Part shown: piece after piece, positions 1-8,131 of the stretch | Layout of the letters: every line of letters starts with the position of its first letter | Position numbering within the stretch: position 1 is the stretch's first letter | Origin: Myxococcales bacterium | Lineage (GTDB): Bacteria; Myxococcota_A; Polyangia; Polyangiales; Polyangiaceae | Direction of reading: 5' to 3' | DNA length: 38,063 nt | Assembly: GCA_009692485.1 (NCBI GenBank) | Contig: SHZB01000013.1 | Span: 1-38,063 of the forward strand | The notes under the pieces: generated by a model | What the model was told of the DNA's origin: nothing | The model's input: only the letters and a program-made list of their open reading frames with translations | The model's database searches: none | Made by a program: the position numbers and the translations under genes

Positions 1-279
1 GGGGACGTCTGGGAAATCGGTGTGATCGCGCCGGTCGCAAAGGAACGAACGGGCTACCCGACACAGAAGCCCGTCGTGTTGCTCGAACGGCTCATCGCTG
101 CCTGTACGCTGCCCGGTGACACCGTGCTCGACCCTTATCTCGGAAGCGGAACGACTCTCGCCGCGGCGGCCACGCTCGGACGACGAGGCATCGGCATCGA
201 CGCCAGCGAGGCGGCCATCTCGGTGGCGTCAAGCCGACTCTCGACGCTCACGGACTCTCTGACGGTCGAGTCCGCTTAG
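1..279 (+). CDS. DNA methyltransferase, C-terminal part (5' end outside window)
   Basis: The reading frame is open from base 1, so the gene starts upstream. The visible part has the TGYPTQKP motif, then LLERLIAAC, then the S-adenosylmethionine-binding motif I DPYLGSGTT, then GRRGIGID. This order, with motif I near the C-terminus, is typical of the beta-class N4-cytosine/N6-adenine methyltransferases (pfam01555). The catalytic DPPY-type motif would lie upstream, outside the window. It methylates DNA bases, either as part of a restriction-modification system or as a solitary enzyme; no restriction gene is visible here. It converges on trmL. Confidence 0.88.
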   Translation, partial: GDVWEIGVIAPVAKERTGYPTQKPVVLLERLIAACTLPGDTVLDPYLGSGTTLAAAATLGRRGIGIDASEAAISVASSRLSTLTDSLTVESA

Positions 280-280
280 T

Positions 281-306
281 ACCCCGATGTCATAGAATCG
301 AGGGGT
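281..306. terminator. Possible bidirectional hairpin between convergent genes
   Basis: The short gap between the methyltransferase stop and the trmL stop contains ACCCCGAT facing ATCGAGGGGT, which can pair with a small bulge (ACCCC/GGGGT plus GAT/ATC). There is no U-run, so this is only a candidate terminator for the two convergent genes. Confidence 0.3.
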
Positions 307-890
307 CATTCAACCGCAGTGCCCGCGTCGATGGCATCCGAACCAAGCGAATCGGTCGCGTTACCAGCGAGCGCGATCGACGCAAGTGAGTCGAAGGCGC
401 CGAGCTGGCGGTAGGCTTCGTAGAGGACGACGGCGACGGCATTCGCGAGGTTGAGCGAACGGATCGGCCCGATGGTCGGTATTGAGTAAACGTCGTCGGG
501 GTGCGCCGCCAAGAGTTCCTCCGAAAGGCCGACGCTTTCCTTACCGAACACCAACGCCGCGCCCGGCTCGAAGGGCACGTCGAGGTAAGAACGCGTCCCG
601 ACCGCGGAGAAAAAGTAGAGCCGCGCATCCGGGTGTTCGGCGCGAAAATGAGCGAGGTCGGAGTGTTGAGCCAGCGTGACGAGCGGCCAGTAGTCGAGCC
701 CGGCGCGACGCACGGCCTTCTCGTCGATGGAAAAGCCGAGCTTGCCGACGAGGTGAAGCGGACACGCAAGGCCCGCAGCGAGCCGCGCTACGTTCCCCGT
801 GTTCTGGGGGATTTCTGGCTCGACCAGCACGATCCGCAGCGGACGTGCAAGCGGGCTGGCGCGGAGGCGCGGTCGGTCGTCCTTGGCCAT
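306..890 (-). CDS. trmL: tRNA (cytidine(34)-2'-O)-methyltransferase, TrmL/SpoU family
   Basis: This is a SPOUT-superfamily RNA methyltransferase. It has the three SpoU signatures: EPEIPQNTGNVAR near residues 24-36, LVFGKESVGL near 113-122, and IPTIGPIRSLNLANAVAVVLYEA near 138-160, which form the trefoil-knot SAM site. TrmL 2'-O-methylates the wobble base (C34/U34) of leucine tRNAs. The protein has 194 residues, against about 157 in E. coli, because of about 17 extra N-terminal and about 30 extra C-terminal residues; the C-terminal tail is Ala/Asp-rich and unlike the family. The gene is transcribed away from the outer-membrane gene at 1115. Confidence 0.93.
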   Translation of the reverse strand: MAKDDRPRLRASPLARPLRIVLVEPEIPQNTGNVARLAAGLACPLHLVGKLGFSIDEKAVRRAGLDYWPLVTLAQHSDLAHFRAEHPDARLYFFSAVGTRSYLDVPFEPGAALVFGKESVGLSEELLAAHPDDVYSIPTIGPIRSLNLANAVAVVLYEAYRQLGAFDSLASIALAGNATDSLGSDAIDAGTAVE

Positions 891-1026
891 GCGCGACGCC
901 TCGGGTAGCTGGAGCGCTCGCGAGCGGCTACGAAAATCCGGCGAGCGGTGCTCGTGCCCCGAATCCGTCGAACCGCTGAGTTTTCCATGGCCCGCTCCTG
1001 GGCGATGGCATCGAAATAACCTCGCC

Positions 1027-1050
1027 GTGCAGTGCGATGTGCAGTGCGAT
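1027..1050. repeat. Two-copy 12-bp tandem repeat in divergent spacer
   Basis: GTGCAGTGCGAT occurs twice in perfect tandem between trmL and the outer-membrane gene. Function is unknown; it is one of several unrelated short repeats in spacers of this window. Confidence 0.7.
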
Positions 1051-1078
1051 TGACCCGGCGACTCGCACTATTTTCTCC

Positions 1079-1096
1079 TCGATTCATTTGAATCGA
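1079..1096. promoter_or_regulatory. 18-bp AT-rich palindrome upstream of outer-membrane gene
   Basis: TCGATTCATTTGAATCGA has perfect 8-bp arms around TT and ends 18 bp before the ATG at 1115. It is AT-rich in a GC-rich context and lies where an operator would be expected. The symmetry is seen directly; the operator role is inferred. It could also form a hairpin in the 5' leader. Confidence 0.5.
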
Positions 1097-1114
1097 AAGA
1101 CTAGCGTCAGGGCG

Positions 1115-2293
1115 ATGAATTGGCGCCGGCCGGCTCTGCGCGCGCGCTGGATTCGCGCGGTGCTCGCAACTTCGAGCGTGATGGCATGCTCGGGTGCCGC
1201 GCACGCCGAGTCGATGGATCCGGCGCTCGGCCGCCTCGTGTTGAACGAGAGGTGCCGCACGAGTGTCGGTGGCGTAGGCGAATACTACGACCCCGCCGCG
1301 GGATTTCAGCGCTGCCTCACCAACGATCAGGCCTTCGCCAAGCTCGTGGCTCAGCTTGGGGCGGGGATTGCGCCGATCCCGACGAGCGCCGCCCGAACGA
1401 CGGGCTTCGGCGGTTATCGCGTCGGATTTCAAGCCTCGTACACGACCATCGACTCGGATGCGCCCTATTGGAAAGACGGCACCGAGGGCGAGTTCGATTC
1501 GAGCTCCAAACAGTACTCGGTCCGTAACGGCAGCCCGGCGAGCGTGCTGCAACTGTATGCCGTGCGGCTCGCGAAGGGTCTTCCGTTCGGCTTCGAGGTG
1601 GCGGCCGGGTTTGGGTATCTCGGAAGTACGGGGATCGTGTCCGGCGGCGGAGACGTGCGGCTCGCGCTCTTCGAAGGATTTCGGCAATACGTGCCGGGTT
1701 TCTTGCCCGACTTCGCCGTCGGCGGAAGCGTGCGAACCATCACCGGAACGCCCGATCTCAGGCTCACGGTCGCGGCGGCCGAGGGCGTCTTGTCGAAGCC
1801 GATCCCGATCGCCGGGTCGGTCGTCCTCTCACCGCGTGTCGGCTACCAGTGGCTGCACATTTTCGGTGACTCGGGTCTCGTCGATCTCACTCCAAACACG
1901 GACGCGACGGCACTCTGCGGCTACCAGGGCGACAACACGCCGGCGCACCCCGACCCGTCGAAGACGGCGTTTGACGGGCAGCCCGTGTGCAGCGGCTCGG
2001 CCGCGGATTTCAACAACAGCGTGGTGTTCGACAACGTGCGAATGAATCGACACCGCATCTCGTTCGGCGCGGATCTGCGCTTTCAGATGATCGCGCTCGG
2101 TGTGAACGTGGTGACCGACGTGGTGCCGCCGGCAGAGGCCAATACGGACACCGTCGCGGCGACGGATCCGATCGATCCGAGCGGGCAAACGACCTTCGTG
2201 CTGAATCCTTTCGCCGACGATCCACGCACGCCCGAGCCAGACGAGGTCAAGTCGCAGTGGACGATCTCGGTCGAGCTCGGCGCTGTGTTTTGA
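1115..2293 (+). CDS. Exported protein, probable outer-membrane beta-barrel
   Basis: The ATG at 1115 is preferred over an upstream in-frame start at 1037 because it is followed directly by a good signal peptide: MNWRRPALRARW, a hydrophobic core, then SGAAHA before the mature ES. The mature part has alternating hydrophobic and polar strands rich in Gly, Tyr and Phe (for example GFGGYRVGFQASY, GFEVAAGFGYLGSTG, RISFGADLRFQMIALGVNVV) and ends WTISVELGAVF. A final strand with a C-terminal Phe is the classic outer-membrane barrel insertion signal. Four Cys residues are present (RCRTSV, RCLTN, LCGY, VCSG), which may form disulfides. No specific family was recognised. A palindrome lies just upstream. 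Confidence 0.75.
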   Translation: MNWRRPALRARWIRAVLATSSVMACSGAAHAESMDPALGRLVLNERCRTSVGGVGEYYDPAAGFQRCLTNDQAFAKLVAQLGAGIAPIPTSAARTTGFGGYRVGFQASYTTIDSDAPYWKDGTEGEFDSSSKQYSVRNGSPASVLQLYAVRLAKGLPFGFEVAAGFGYLGSTGIVSGGGDVRLALFEGFRQYVPGFLPDFAVGGSVRTITGTPDLRLTVAAAEGVLSKPIPIAGSVVLSPRVGYQWLHIFGDSGLVDLTPNTDATALCGYQGDNTPAHPDPSKTAFDGQPVCSGSAADFNNSVVFDNVRMNRHRISFGADLRFQMIALGVNVVTDVVPPAEANTDTVAATDPIDPSGQTTFVLNPFADDPRTPEPDEVKSQWTISVELGAVF

Positions 2294-2325
2294 GGCTACT
2301 CGCCGGACCCTCAGGGGCGCAGGCG

Positions 2326-2760
2326 TTACGGGAGCGTGTAGCCAAGCTCTCGGAGCAGCGCGCGGAAGGTGCTGTCCTCGCTTCGCGCTCGCTCGATGTG
2401 CTCGACGAATTTCTCGGAATGCCCTGAACTCGCCGCAGCATATGCGCGCTCGCAGTTCTCGAGCATGAGCAGAAGGTGCGGGTGCGCTCCTGCCACGGAT
2501 TTCGGCACGATCAAATCATGAGCCGCGTCGACTCTTGCTTTGGCGGTCGCGTGGACGAGCTTCATCAGCTCACGATCATCGGAGTGCTGCCGGACACGGT
2601 CTCGTTCGAGGCGTGCGGCTTCGAGCAAGAGCGATGCGCTGGTGAGATAGCTTCCGGCTGCCGCGAGCTGCGCCGTGAAGAAGAGCGCGGCGCCAACGAG
2701 CAGCCCCAGGGTGCGACGACGGCCAAATTTCCATAACGGAAGTGTTCGCGTGGAGGTCAC
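2326..2760 (-). CDS. Small membrane-anchored protein coupled to rnc
   Basis: This is a hypothetical protein of about 144 residues. A basic stretch (KFGRRR) is followed by one hydrophobic segment (TLGLLVGAALFFTAQLAAA), then a soluble, mainly helical, charged C-terminus (LLLEAARLERDRVRQ, LMKLVHATAKARVDAAH, NCERAYAAASSGHSEKFVEHIERA). This suggests an inner-membrane anchor with a periplasmic helical domain. A GTG at 2760 overlaps the rnc TGA stop as GTGA, a usual translational-coupling arrangement; an ATG at 2781 would give a 25-bp overlap and is the alternative start. No family was recognised. Confidence 0.6.
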   Translation of the reverse strand: MTSTRTLPLWKFGRRRTLGLLVGAALFFTAQLAAAGSYLTSASLLLEAARLERDRVRQHSDDRELMKLVHATAKARVDAAHDLIVPKSVAGAHPHLLLMLENCERAYAAASSGHSEKFVEHIERARSEDSTFRALLRELGYTLP

Positions 2761-3566
2761 GTTTCGGTCTCGGGCATGCATGCTGCGAACGCTTCAAGCG
2801 CATGGCGGGCCGCCGCTTGTTCGGCGAGCTGCTTCGAGCAGCCGCGGCCGCGCGTGACGATGGCGTAGCGTCGTGGCTCGTCGTTGGACCTTGGCTCCTC
2901 ACGGCACAGCTCGCTCGCGAGTGGCGCCGCTACCGACGCGGACACCTCGACGTCGAACTCTCGCGCGTGCACGGGACCGAGCTCCTCGACGACGATGTAA
3001 CGAGGAGGCGGAAGGCCGCGCTGTTGCACCAGCTCTTGAAGGCGACTCTTGGCGTCACGCTCGACGCCGCCAAAGGCGACCAAGCGACCGATCTCACCGG
3101 CGAAGACCGAGCGGACCAGAGCGCGCGCGCCATCGAGCCCGCAATCGAGAAACACACAAGCCACAAGCGCTTCGAGAGCGTCGGCGAGCACGTTGTCGCG
3201 ATGCCGGTCTCCGCTGCGAGCCGCTCCGCGACCGAGAAGCACAGCTCCGTCGAGCCCGATTTCACGCGCTCGTTGCGCCAGGGCAAAGGCGTTCACGAGT
3301 GCGGCGCGCATGAACGAGAGCTGGCCCTCATCGACGTCGTCAAAGGCCGCCATGACCTCCTCGGTGATGCACAATCCGAGCACGGCATCGCCGAGGAACT
3401 CGAGGCGTTGATTGTCGCGGACGTCGGCGCCGTGCTGCTCATTTGCGAAGCTCGGATGCGTGAGCGCCTCGGCCAGATGCGGCATTTCGGGCGCGAGGCC
3501 GAGCCGCTCGAGCAGCGCGCGTTGCGCCTCCGCGCGTGGCTTTCCGCCGCCATCACCCGTGCCCAT
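2757..3566 (-). CDS. rnc: Ribonuclease III
   Basis: RNase III cleaves double-stranded RNA in rRNA and mRNA processing. The catalytic domain has the family signature NQRLEFLGD at about 52-60 and the second acidic site ADALEALVACVFLDCG at about 128-143, with Asp129 and Glu132 matching the metal-binding pair. The dsRNA-binding domain starts at about residue 171 (DAKSRLQELVQQRGLPPPRY) and ends with KQLAEQAAARHALEAF. Between the second and third strands of that domain there is an insertion of about 24 residues (around 211-236) not present in E. coli RNase III. The protein has 269 residues, against about 226 in E. coli. The next gene overlaps its stop. Confidence 0.95.
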   Translation of the reverse strand: MGTGDGGGKPRAEAQRALLERLGLAPEMPHLAEALTHPSFANEQHGADVRDNQRLEFLGDAVLGLCITEEVMAAFDDVDEGQLSFMRAALVNAFALAQRAREIGLDGAVLLGRGAARSGDRHRDNVLADALEALVACVFLDCGLDGARALVRSVFAGEIGRLVAFGGVERDAKSRLQELVQQRGLPPPRYIVVEELGPVHAREFDVEVSASVAAPLASELCREEPRSNDEPRRYAIVTRGRGCSKQLAEQAAARHALEAFAACMPETET

Positions 3567-3682
3567 TGCGCATCACCTACTGCCGGCTAGCGTGCGGAGC
3601 AAGGTCTCGGCCGCGCGAAACCGCGCCGCGCTGGCCGCCGCGACGGTCCAACGCCCACAGCCGGCTGCTATGCTCGCGCAGC

Positions 3683-4315
3683 GTGAGCGAGCTGTATGCC
3701 TGTCCGTTTTGCCGGCAGTTGTTCGCCCGCGGCGAGGCGGCGGCGTGCCCCGATTGCGAGCTTCACGTACGGCCGCTCGCGGACCTGCCACCATCCCTTG
3801 ACGCGGACGCGGTCGAGCCCGAACCGCCGCTGCCGCCGGAGCACCAACCGCTGCCGTGGCATTTCGTCGACCGCGGGCGCGGACCGCTCATCGTCCTCGC
3901 GATCACGGGGATCGCGACGTTTTACGCGCCGTGGGTCGTTGAAACGGCGCCCGAAATTCGCACGCTCTCGGGCTTTCAGTTCGCGCGACTCTTGCCGTGG
4001 ATCTGGGCCGCTGGCATCGCGTGGTTCGTGATGTTCGCCATCGTCGCATCGCGCCGCACGATCTACGCGATGCGTGGCGCGCGGCTCGCCGTCGGTCTCA
4101 TGGCGACGATGGTGTTTGCGACTGTGGCGTTCCGACTCGCGTTGGTGCCAAGGTCCGTCCATCCGCTCGTGCCGCTGCGCTTCACGTGGGGTTGGGGACT
4201 TTACGCGGGCGGACTTCTCGCGCTCACCGCGCTGGTTTTCGCGTGGCGCTTCGGGGGCCGCCTCGATGACCTTCCGAGTCAGGAGCCGCGCCGCGGCGGC
4301 GAAACGCTCCACTAG
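3683..4315 (+). CDS. Zinc-ribbon, four-helix membrane protein
   Basis: The GTG at 3683 is chosen because the conserved-looking part starts there: SELYACPFCRQLF followed by AACPDCELHV, two CxxC knuckles forming a zinc ribbon at residues about 6-30. The upstream extension is Arg-rich and reads as non-coding. A Pro/Glu-rich linker (EPEPPLPPEHQPLP) leads to four transmembrane segments: LIVLAITGIATFYAPWVV, LLPWIWAAGIAWFVMFAIVA, LAVGLMATMVFATVAFRLAL and GLYAGGLLALTALVFAW. The protein ends in a charged tail. Function is unknown. The gene diverges from rnc. Confidence 0.75.
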   Translation: MSELYACPFCRQLFARGEAAACPDCELHVRPLADLPPSLDADAVEPEPPLPPEHQPLPWHFVDRGRGPLIVLAITGIATFYAPWVVETAPEIRTLSGFQFARLLPWIWAAGIAWFVMFAIVASRRTIYAMRGARLAVGLMATMVFATVAFRLALVPRSVHPLVPLRFTWGWGLYAGGLLALTALVFAWRFGGRLDDLPSQEPRRGGETLH

Positions 4316-4470
4316 CAGACCGTGATCGTCCAGGCCGCGCCCTGCCGGAGGGTCCACGATTGAGGTTCGTTGAGGCGAGCACGGCTTCGGGGATCGCTAT
4401 CTTCTCGATTTGAATCTCCGAACGCTTTGTCGCGAGCGTGAGCCCGGAGTAGGCTGGCCGCGGGTGATCA

Positions 4471-6231
4471 ATGCTGGACAGTCCAGGGGATGAGCGGCAA
4501 CGAGCGCGTGATGAGACGGTTAGTCTTGTTCACGAGATCCTCGTAAAGCTTGACAAGACGCTGCGCGCACGGCGCCTCTACAGTCCGGGCCATCCGGCCA
4601 TTGCAAGCTTCGCGGACGAGCTGAGCGGCGCGCTCAAGCACTATCTCAGGAGTTTCGGAGCTCTTCGCCTTCGGATTCGTCCGACCTCGTTCGAACTCGG
4701 AGATCGGGTCATCGACGGTGCCGGGCTCGACGAGCTCGCGCTCGGGTTTTTCCGTCGCGGCGTGCTCGCGCTGCGCATCGACGAGTTCATGTCGGACGCC
4801 GAGCTCGACATTTTCATCGACGTGATCAACCGCGGATTTTTCTCTCACAACGCGGCCGACGAGGATCTTCTCACGCTGCTCTGGCGGGCGAACCTTTCGT
4901 CCCTGAAGTACAGCGCCGTGCTCGGCTACACGGAGGATGACGGCAGCGGCGACGCGGCCGACGGACTGCTCGTGGACTCGGACACGATCGGGGACGCGCT
5001 CGGCGACGACGCGGGAAGCTTCGACGTCGAGGCGATGTCGGCGGAACTTCGCGCTGCCTTCGCAGAAAAATTTCAGCTCCTCAAGGGCAAGGACGAACAA
5101 CTTCCGAAAGAGGTCGTGGCGCTACGGAAAGAGACCGAGCTCGAGACCGAAGTCATCTTGCTCGAGCGGTTGCTGACGCTCACGAAGGCCACCCTCTCGC
5201 TTCGCGACCGCGAGAGCGATCTGCCGAGCGACGGGCTCACCGCGATTTTTACGACGCTGCGGCGCGGCTTCCTCGAAGGCGGCGACATCGAGGCGCTCGC
5301 GAAATTTGCGCAGGCCGTGCAGTCGCTCTCGGAAAACGTCGAGCTCTCGCCAGGCGATCAAGCAGCGGTTCAAGCGGTCCTCCAGTCGGGCCTCAACGAA
5401 CGCCAACTCACGTCCCTCATCAAGGCGGCACCAGGCGGAGCAGCGAAGCACGCCGCGGCCCTGGCCTTCGTAGTCAAGGTCTTCGCTCACAACGACCCCG
5501 AGTTCATCGCGCGCCTCGCGGATCAGGATGCGAGTGACGACGGACGTGCCGCGCTGAATCAGATGCTCGGCGACGTCACAGGCCAGGACCCGGACTATCT
5601 CGTCAAGCGCTTCCGCTCGCTCGAAGGTGAGCGCGCCATCGAAGCGCTCCGACTCTTGGCGAACCAGAATGTCGCGGCCGCGCGAATGGCCGTCGCCGTG
5701 CGTCTGCCCGCGGTCGGCGATGAGTTTCAGATCGAGCTGCTCGAAGCCGTTCGGTCCCTGCCTGGGCTCTACGACGCGCGGATCCGCTCGGCGCTGGTCC
5801 GGCTCGCCGAGAAGGGCGGCACCCTCCGTACTCACATCCTCGAAAGCTACGTCCTTCACCCTGATCCTGAAGTGACGAGCAGCGTGCTCGGGTGGGTCAC
5901 CGGCAAAGAGATCGACGGCTGGGACAGCAAGAGCCTCGAGGCCGCCTTCAAGGTGCTGTTGCGAGCCCACGAGGCCGCCGTCTTTCCCGTCGCAGAACGC
6001 ATCCTCGAACGGAAATCGCTGTTCCGTCGGCGCCCGCTGCTCGAGCTCAAGCTCGCCGTAATCGCGTCCCTCGCGGTGAGCGACACGACCGAGGCCCATG
6101 CCATCCTCGAGCGCCAGCTCACTTCGCGCGACGACGAGCTCCGCCGGGCAGCGCGGACCTCCCTCGATCAGCGTGCGCTCGACCACGCACGGTCGCGCCA
6201 CGACAGCCATCGTGGAGAAAGCCAGTCATGA
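4471..6231 (+). CDS. Helical-repeat (HEAT-like) protein with N-terminal module shared with next gene
   Basis: A predicted cytoplasmic protein of 586 residues. Residues about 17-125 form a mixed alpha/beta module (LDKTLRARRLYSPGHPAIASF ... LRIRPTSFELGD ... LALGFFRRGVLALRIDEFMSDAELDIFIDVINRG). The same pattern recurs at the start of the downstream protein. Residues about 280-580 are consecutive amphipathic helices with HEAT-repeat character (ALNQMLGDVTGQDPDYLVKRFRSLEGERAIEALRLLANQ, VRSLPGLYDARIRSALVRLAEKGG, HPDPEVTSSVLGWV, LTSRDDELRRAARTSLDQRALDHARSRHD), likely a protein-protein interaction scaffold. Its TGA overlaps the next ATG as ATGA, so the two are translationally coupled. No catalytic motif was seen. 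The function is unknown. Confidence 0.8.
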   Translation: MLDSPGDERQRARDETVSLVHEILVKLDKTLRARRLYSPGHPAIASFADELSGALKHYLRSFGALRLRIRPTSFELGDRVIDGAGLDELALGFFRRGVLALRIDEFMSDAELDIFIDVINRGFFSHNAADEDLLTLLWRANLSSLKYSAVLGYTEDDGSGDAADGLLVDSDTIGDALGDDAGSFDVEAMSAELRAAFAEKFQLLKGKDEQLPKEVVALRKETELETEVILLERLLTLTKATLSLRDRESDLPSDGLTAIFTTLRRGFLEGGDIEALAKFAQAVQSLSENVELSPGDQAAVQAVLQSGLNERQLTSLIKAAPGGAAKHAAALAFVVKVFAHNDPEFIARLADQDASDDGRAALNQMLGDVTGQDPDYLVKRFRSLEGERAIEALRLLANQNVAAARMAVAVRLPAVGDEFQIELLEAVRSLPGLYDARIRSALVRLAEKGGTLRTHILESYVLHPDPEVTSSVLGWVTGKEIDGWDSKSLEAAFKVLLRAHEAAVFPVAERILERKSLFRRRPLLELKLAVIASLAVSDTTEAHAILERQLTSRDDELRRAARTSLDQRALDHARSRHDSHRGESQS

Positions 6232-7586
6232 GCGGGCCCGACGAAGAACGCCAGCGCCAGGCCGAATCCGATGCGGCGCGCGATAGGACCTACGCCGCCC
6301 AGCTCATCGCGTGCTGCAACGCCTCGATGAAGATGATGCGCGTTCACAAGAGGGACAACGAAGCCGTCCTGAAGCTCGTTCATGCGCTGCAACAGAGCCT
6401 CGAAATGCTGAAAGAGCACTACGCCCCCCGCGTCGCGCTCGCCTACGTCGAGGGCGTTTATTACCTCGGAGACAATCGCCTTCGGCTCTCGCCAGCCCAG
6501 GAGCCCATCGCCGAGCAGCTTGCGCGTGAGTTCGGACGGCGCGGACTGGGCGGCTTCAGCTTTGAGGGAACGCCTTCCGAAGCGGAGCTCATGGATTTCT
6601 TCTCCGTGCTCGATAACCATCGCGAGGGGCAGAACGTCGCGGCGCTTCGCAACGAACTGCGCGTCAAGGGCGTCACCCACATCACGGTCTCGAAGGTGAT
6701 GCGCCCGATCACGGACGTGAAAGGAGAGGGCGGCAAGAAGGAGAACCTGCATCGCGCGGCCGACGTCTTTTCGATGGCGATTCGACACATGGCGGCGTCC
6801 CTTCGCGACAAGGGCGCAAGCTCCAACGCGCGCGGCAAGCGCATCGTTCACGAGTTCGTCGATCTGGCGGACAAAGACCCCCTCATGTTGCTGGGGCTCG
6901 CGGGCCTGCGCGGCACCGGCTCCGATGAAAGTGAGCACAGCGTCGCCGTCTCTGCTCTCTCGATCGCCCTCGGGATGCGCATCGGGCTAAATCGCAATCT
7001 CCTCGCCGATCTCGGCTTTGCCGCACTTCAGCATGACGCGGCGCTGATCGAGCTTGGTCCGGCGCACACGAACGACACTGCGCGCCATCCACTTCGGGCG
7101 CTGCGGGCTTTGACGCCGGCAAATCTCGATCTGCGCCAGCTGCGCCAGATCGTCAGCTCGTTCGAACACCATCGCGACTACGTCGGCGGAGGGGAGCCGC
7201 GCATCATGGGCGCGCCGCGGCCGCACCTGTTCTCCTTGATCATTCGAATCGCGAATGACTTTGACGGCGCGACACGCGGGCGGCGAGGGGCCAACCCCTG
7301 CGAAGTTCCGGAGGCCGTCGCACGCCTCTACCGTGGACGCGGCAACGCCTACCACCCGCAGCTCGTCGATCTCTTCGTCGACATGATCGGCGGCGTCGAG
7401 CTTGCCCCGCCTCCAGCTCCCGTCTCGACACGAAACGCCGGGCTCGATCTCATGCTCGCCGATTTTCTCGACAAGAAAGAAGAAGTCGAGGATGTCATCC
7501 GCGCATCCGCGAAAGCCCCGCCTCCGGCCAAGAAGAACGCCATCGGCATGCTCAAGCTGAAGAAGCTGGCCAAAAAGAAAAACTAG
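6228..7586 (+). CDS. Degenerate HD-GYP domain protein
   Basis: The start ATG at 6228 overlaps the upstream stop (ATGA). Residues about 22-133 match the pattern of the upstream protein's N-terminus (helical start, YVEGVYYLGDNRLRL, EFGRRGLGGFSFEGTPSEAELMDFFSVLDNH). Residues about 230-350 resemble an HD-GYP domain: EH at 236-237 in the first metal-ligand helix, QHDAA at 268-272 (normally HDIGK), EHH at 313-315 followed by GGEP where active enzymes have GYP, then RIANDFDGAT (normally the D-FD-T motif). HD-GYP proteins hydrolyse cyclic di-GMP. Here the HD pair and the second His pair remain, but GYP is GEP and the HDIGK Lys is lost, so it may be a receptor or an altered phosphodiesterase. It ends in a Lys-rich tail (KLKKLAKKKN). 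Confidence 0.75.
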   Translation: MSGPDEERQRQAESDAARDRTYAAQLIACCNASMKMMRVHKRDNEAVLKLVHALQQSLEMLKEHYAPRVALAYVEGVYYLGDNRLRLSPAQEPIAEQLAREFGRRGLGGFSFEGTPSEAELMDFFSVLDNHREGQNVAALRNELRVKGVTHITVSKVMRPITDVKGEGGKKENLHRAADVFSMAIRHMAASLRDKGASSNARGKRIVHEFVDLADKDPLMLLGLAGLRGTGSDESEHSVAVSALSIALGMRIGLNRNLLADLGFAALQHDAALIELGPAHTNDTARHPLRALRALTPANLDLRQLRQIVSSFEHHRDYVGGGEPRIMGAPRPHLFSLIIRIANDFDGATRGRRGANPCEVPEAVARLYRGRGNAYHPQLVDLFVDMIGGVELAPPPAPVSTRNAGLDLMLADFLDKKEEVEDVIRASAKAPPPAKKNAIGMLKLKKLAKKKN

Positions 7587-7743
7587 CTCGGCTGCCCGGC
7601 TACTCCGCAGCTCGGCTGCTCTGCTACTCCGCAGCTCTGCCTCCCGGCTACTCCGCAGCTCTGCCTCCCGGCTACTCCGCAGCTCGGCTGCTCTGCTAGT
7701 CCGCAGCTCTGCCTCTCGGCTACTCCGCTACTCTGCCGCACTG
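7585..7743. repeat. 24-bp tandem repeat, about 6.6 copies
   Basis: Six units start at 7600, 7624, 7648, 7672, 7696 and 7720, each beginning CTACTCCGCAGCTC (with small changes in the last two), preceded by a partial unit. Units 2 and 3 are identical, and units 1 and 4 are identical, which suggests duplication of larger blocks. The array fills the gap between two convergent genes and starts at the stop codon of the HD-GYP-like gene. Its period is a multiple of three and it is open in several frames, but no start or export signal supports a gene. Confidence 0.9.
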
Positions 7744-7773
7744 CCCCGCGCGGATCGGCAATGAGCCGGAAAC

Positions 7774-8052
7774 TCACGCGCGATAGTCGATGTAGTCGAG
7801 GCAGTCCCAGAGGTCGTCGCGCAAGGCTCCGTCCTTCGCGAGCACGCCGCAAACGGCATCCGTGGCTTTGTCGAGCTTGCCGCGCAGCGCCTTCAGCTTG
7901 GCACTCTCCCGCGCGCCTGCGATGACGCTCTCGACCGTGCGCCGACCCTCTTCGAGCACCTCATTCGAGCCGTTTTCATAGAGGGTCTTGTTGAGGGTCG
8001 CGAGGACCTGACCGAGGATAGCCTCGAACTCGTTGACGTTCATGATCGCCAC
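7774..8052 (-). CDS. Small helical protein of unknown function
   Basis: A 92-residue acidic, mainly helical protein (VNEFEAILGQVLATLNKTLYENG, VLEEGRRTVESVIAGARESAKLKALRGKLDKATDAVCGVLAKD). The GTG at 8052 is chosen because GAGG lies 7 bp upstream of it; an ATG three codons later (8043) lacks such a site. No transmembrane segment or signal is present. It converges on the HD-GYP-like gene across the 24-bp repeat array. No family was recognised. Confidence 0.65.
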   Translation of the reverse strand: MAIMNVNEFEAILGQVLATLNKTLYENGSNEVLEEGRRTVESVIAGARESAKLKALRGKLDKATDAVCGVLAKDGALRDDLWDCLDYIDYRA

Positions 8053-8131
8053 TGGTTTACCTCAGCGTGGACATCAGCGTGGACCCCCGAGTCGATCTCG
8101 ACGCGTTGCCCATGACGTCGCCGCGCTCCGA

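Noticed and set aside
5122-6210. Minus-strand frame of 362 codons over the HEAT-like gene
   Set aside because: The sense strand has helical-repeat character and coupling to the next gene; the antisense frame has none.
7585-7743. 24-bp direct repeats considered as CRISPR or as a small secreted repeat protein
   Set aside because: No spacers, no cas genes, and no start codon with ribosome site or signal peptide for a protein.
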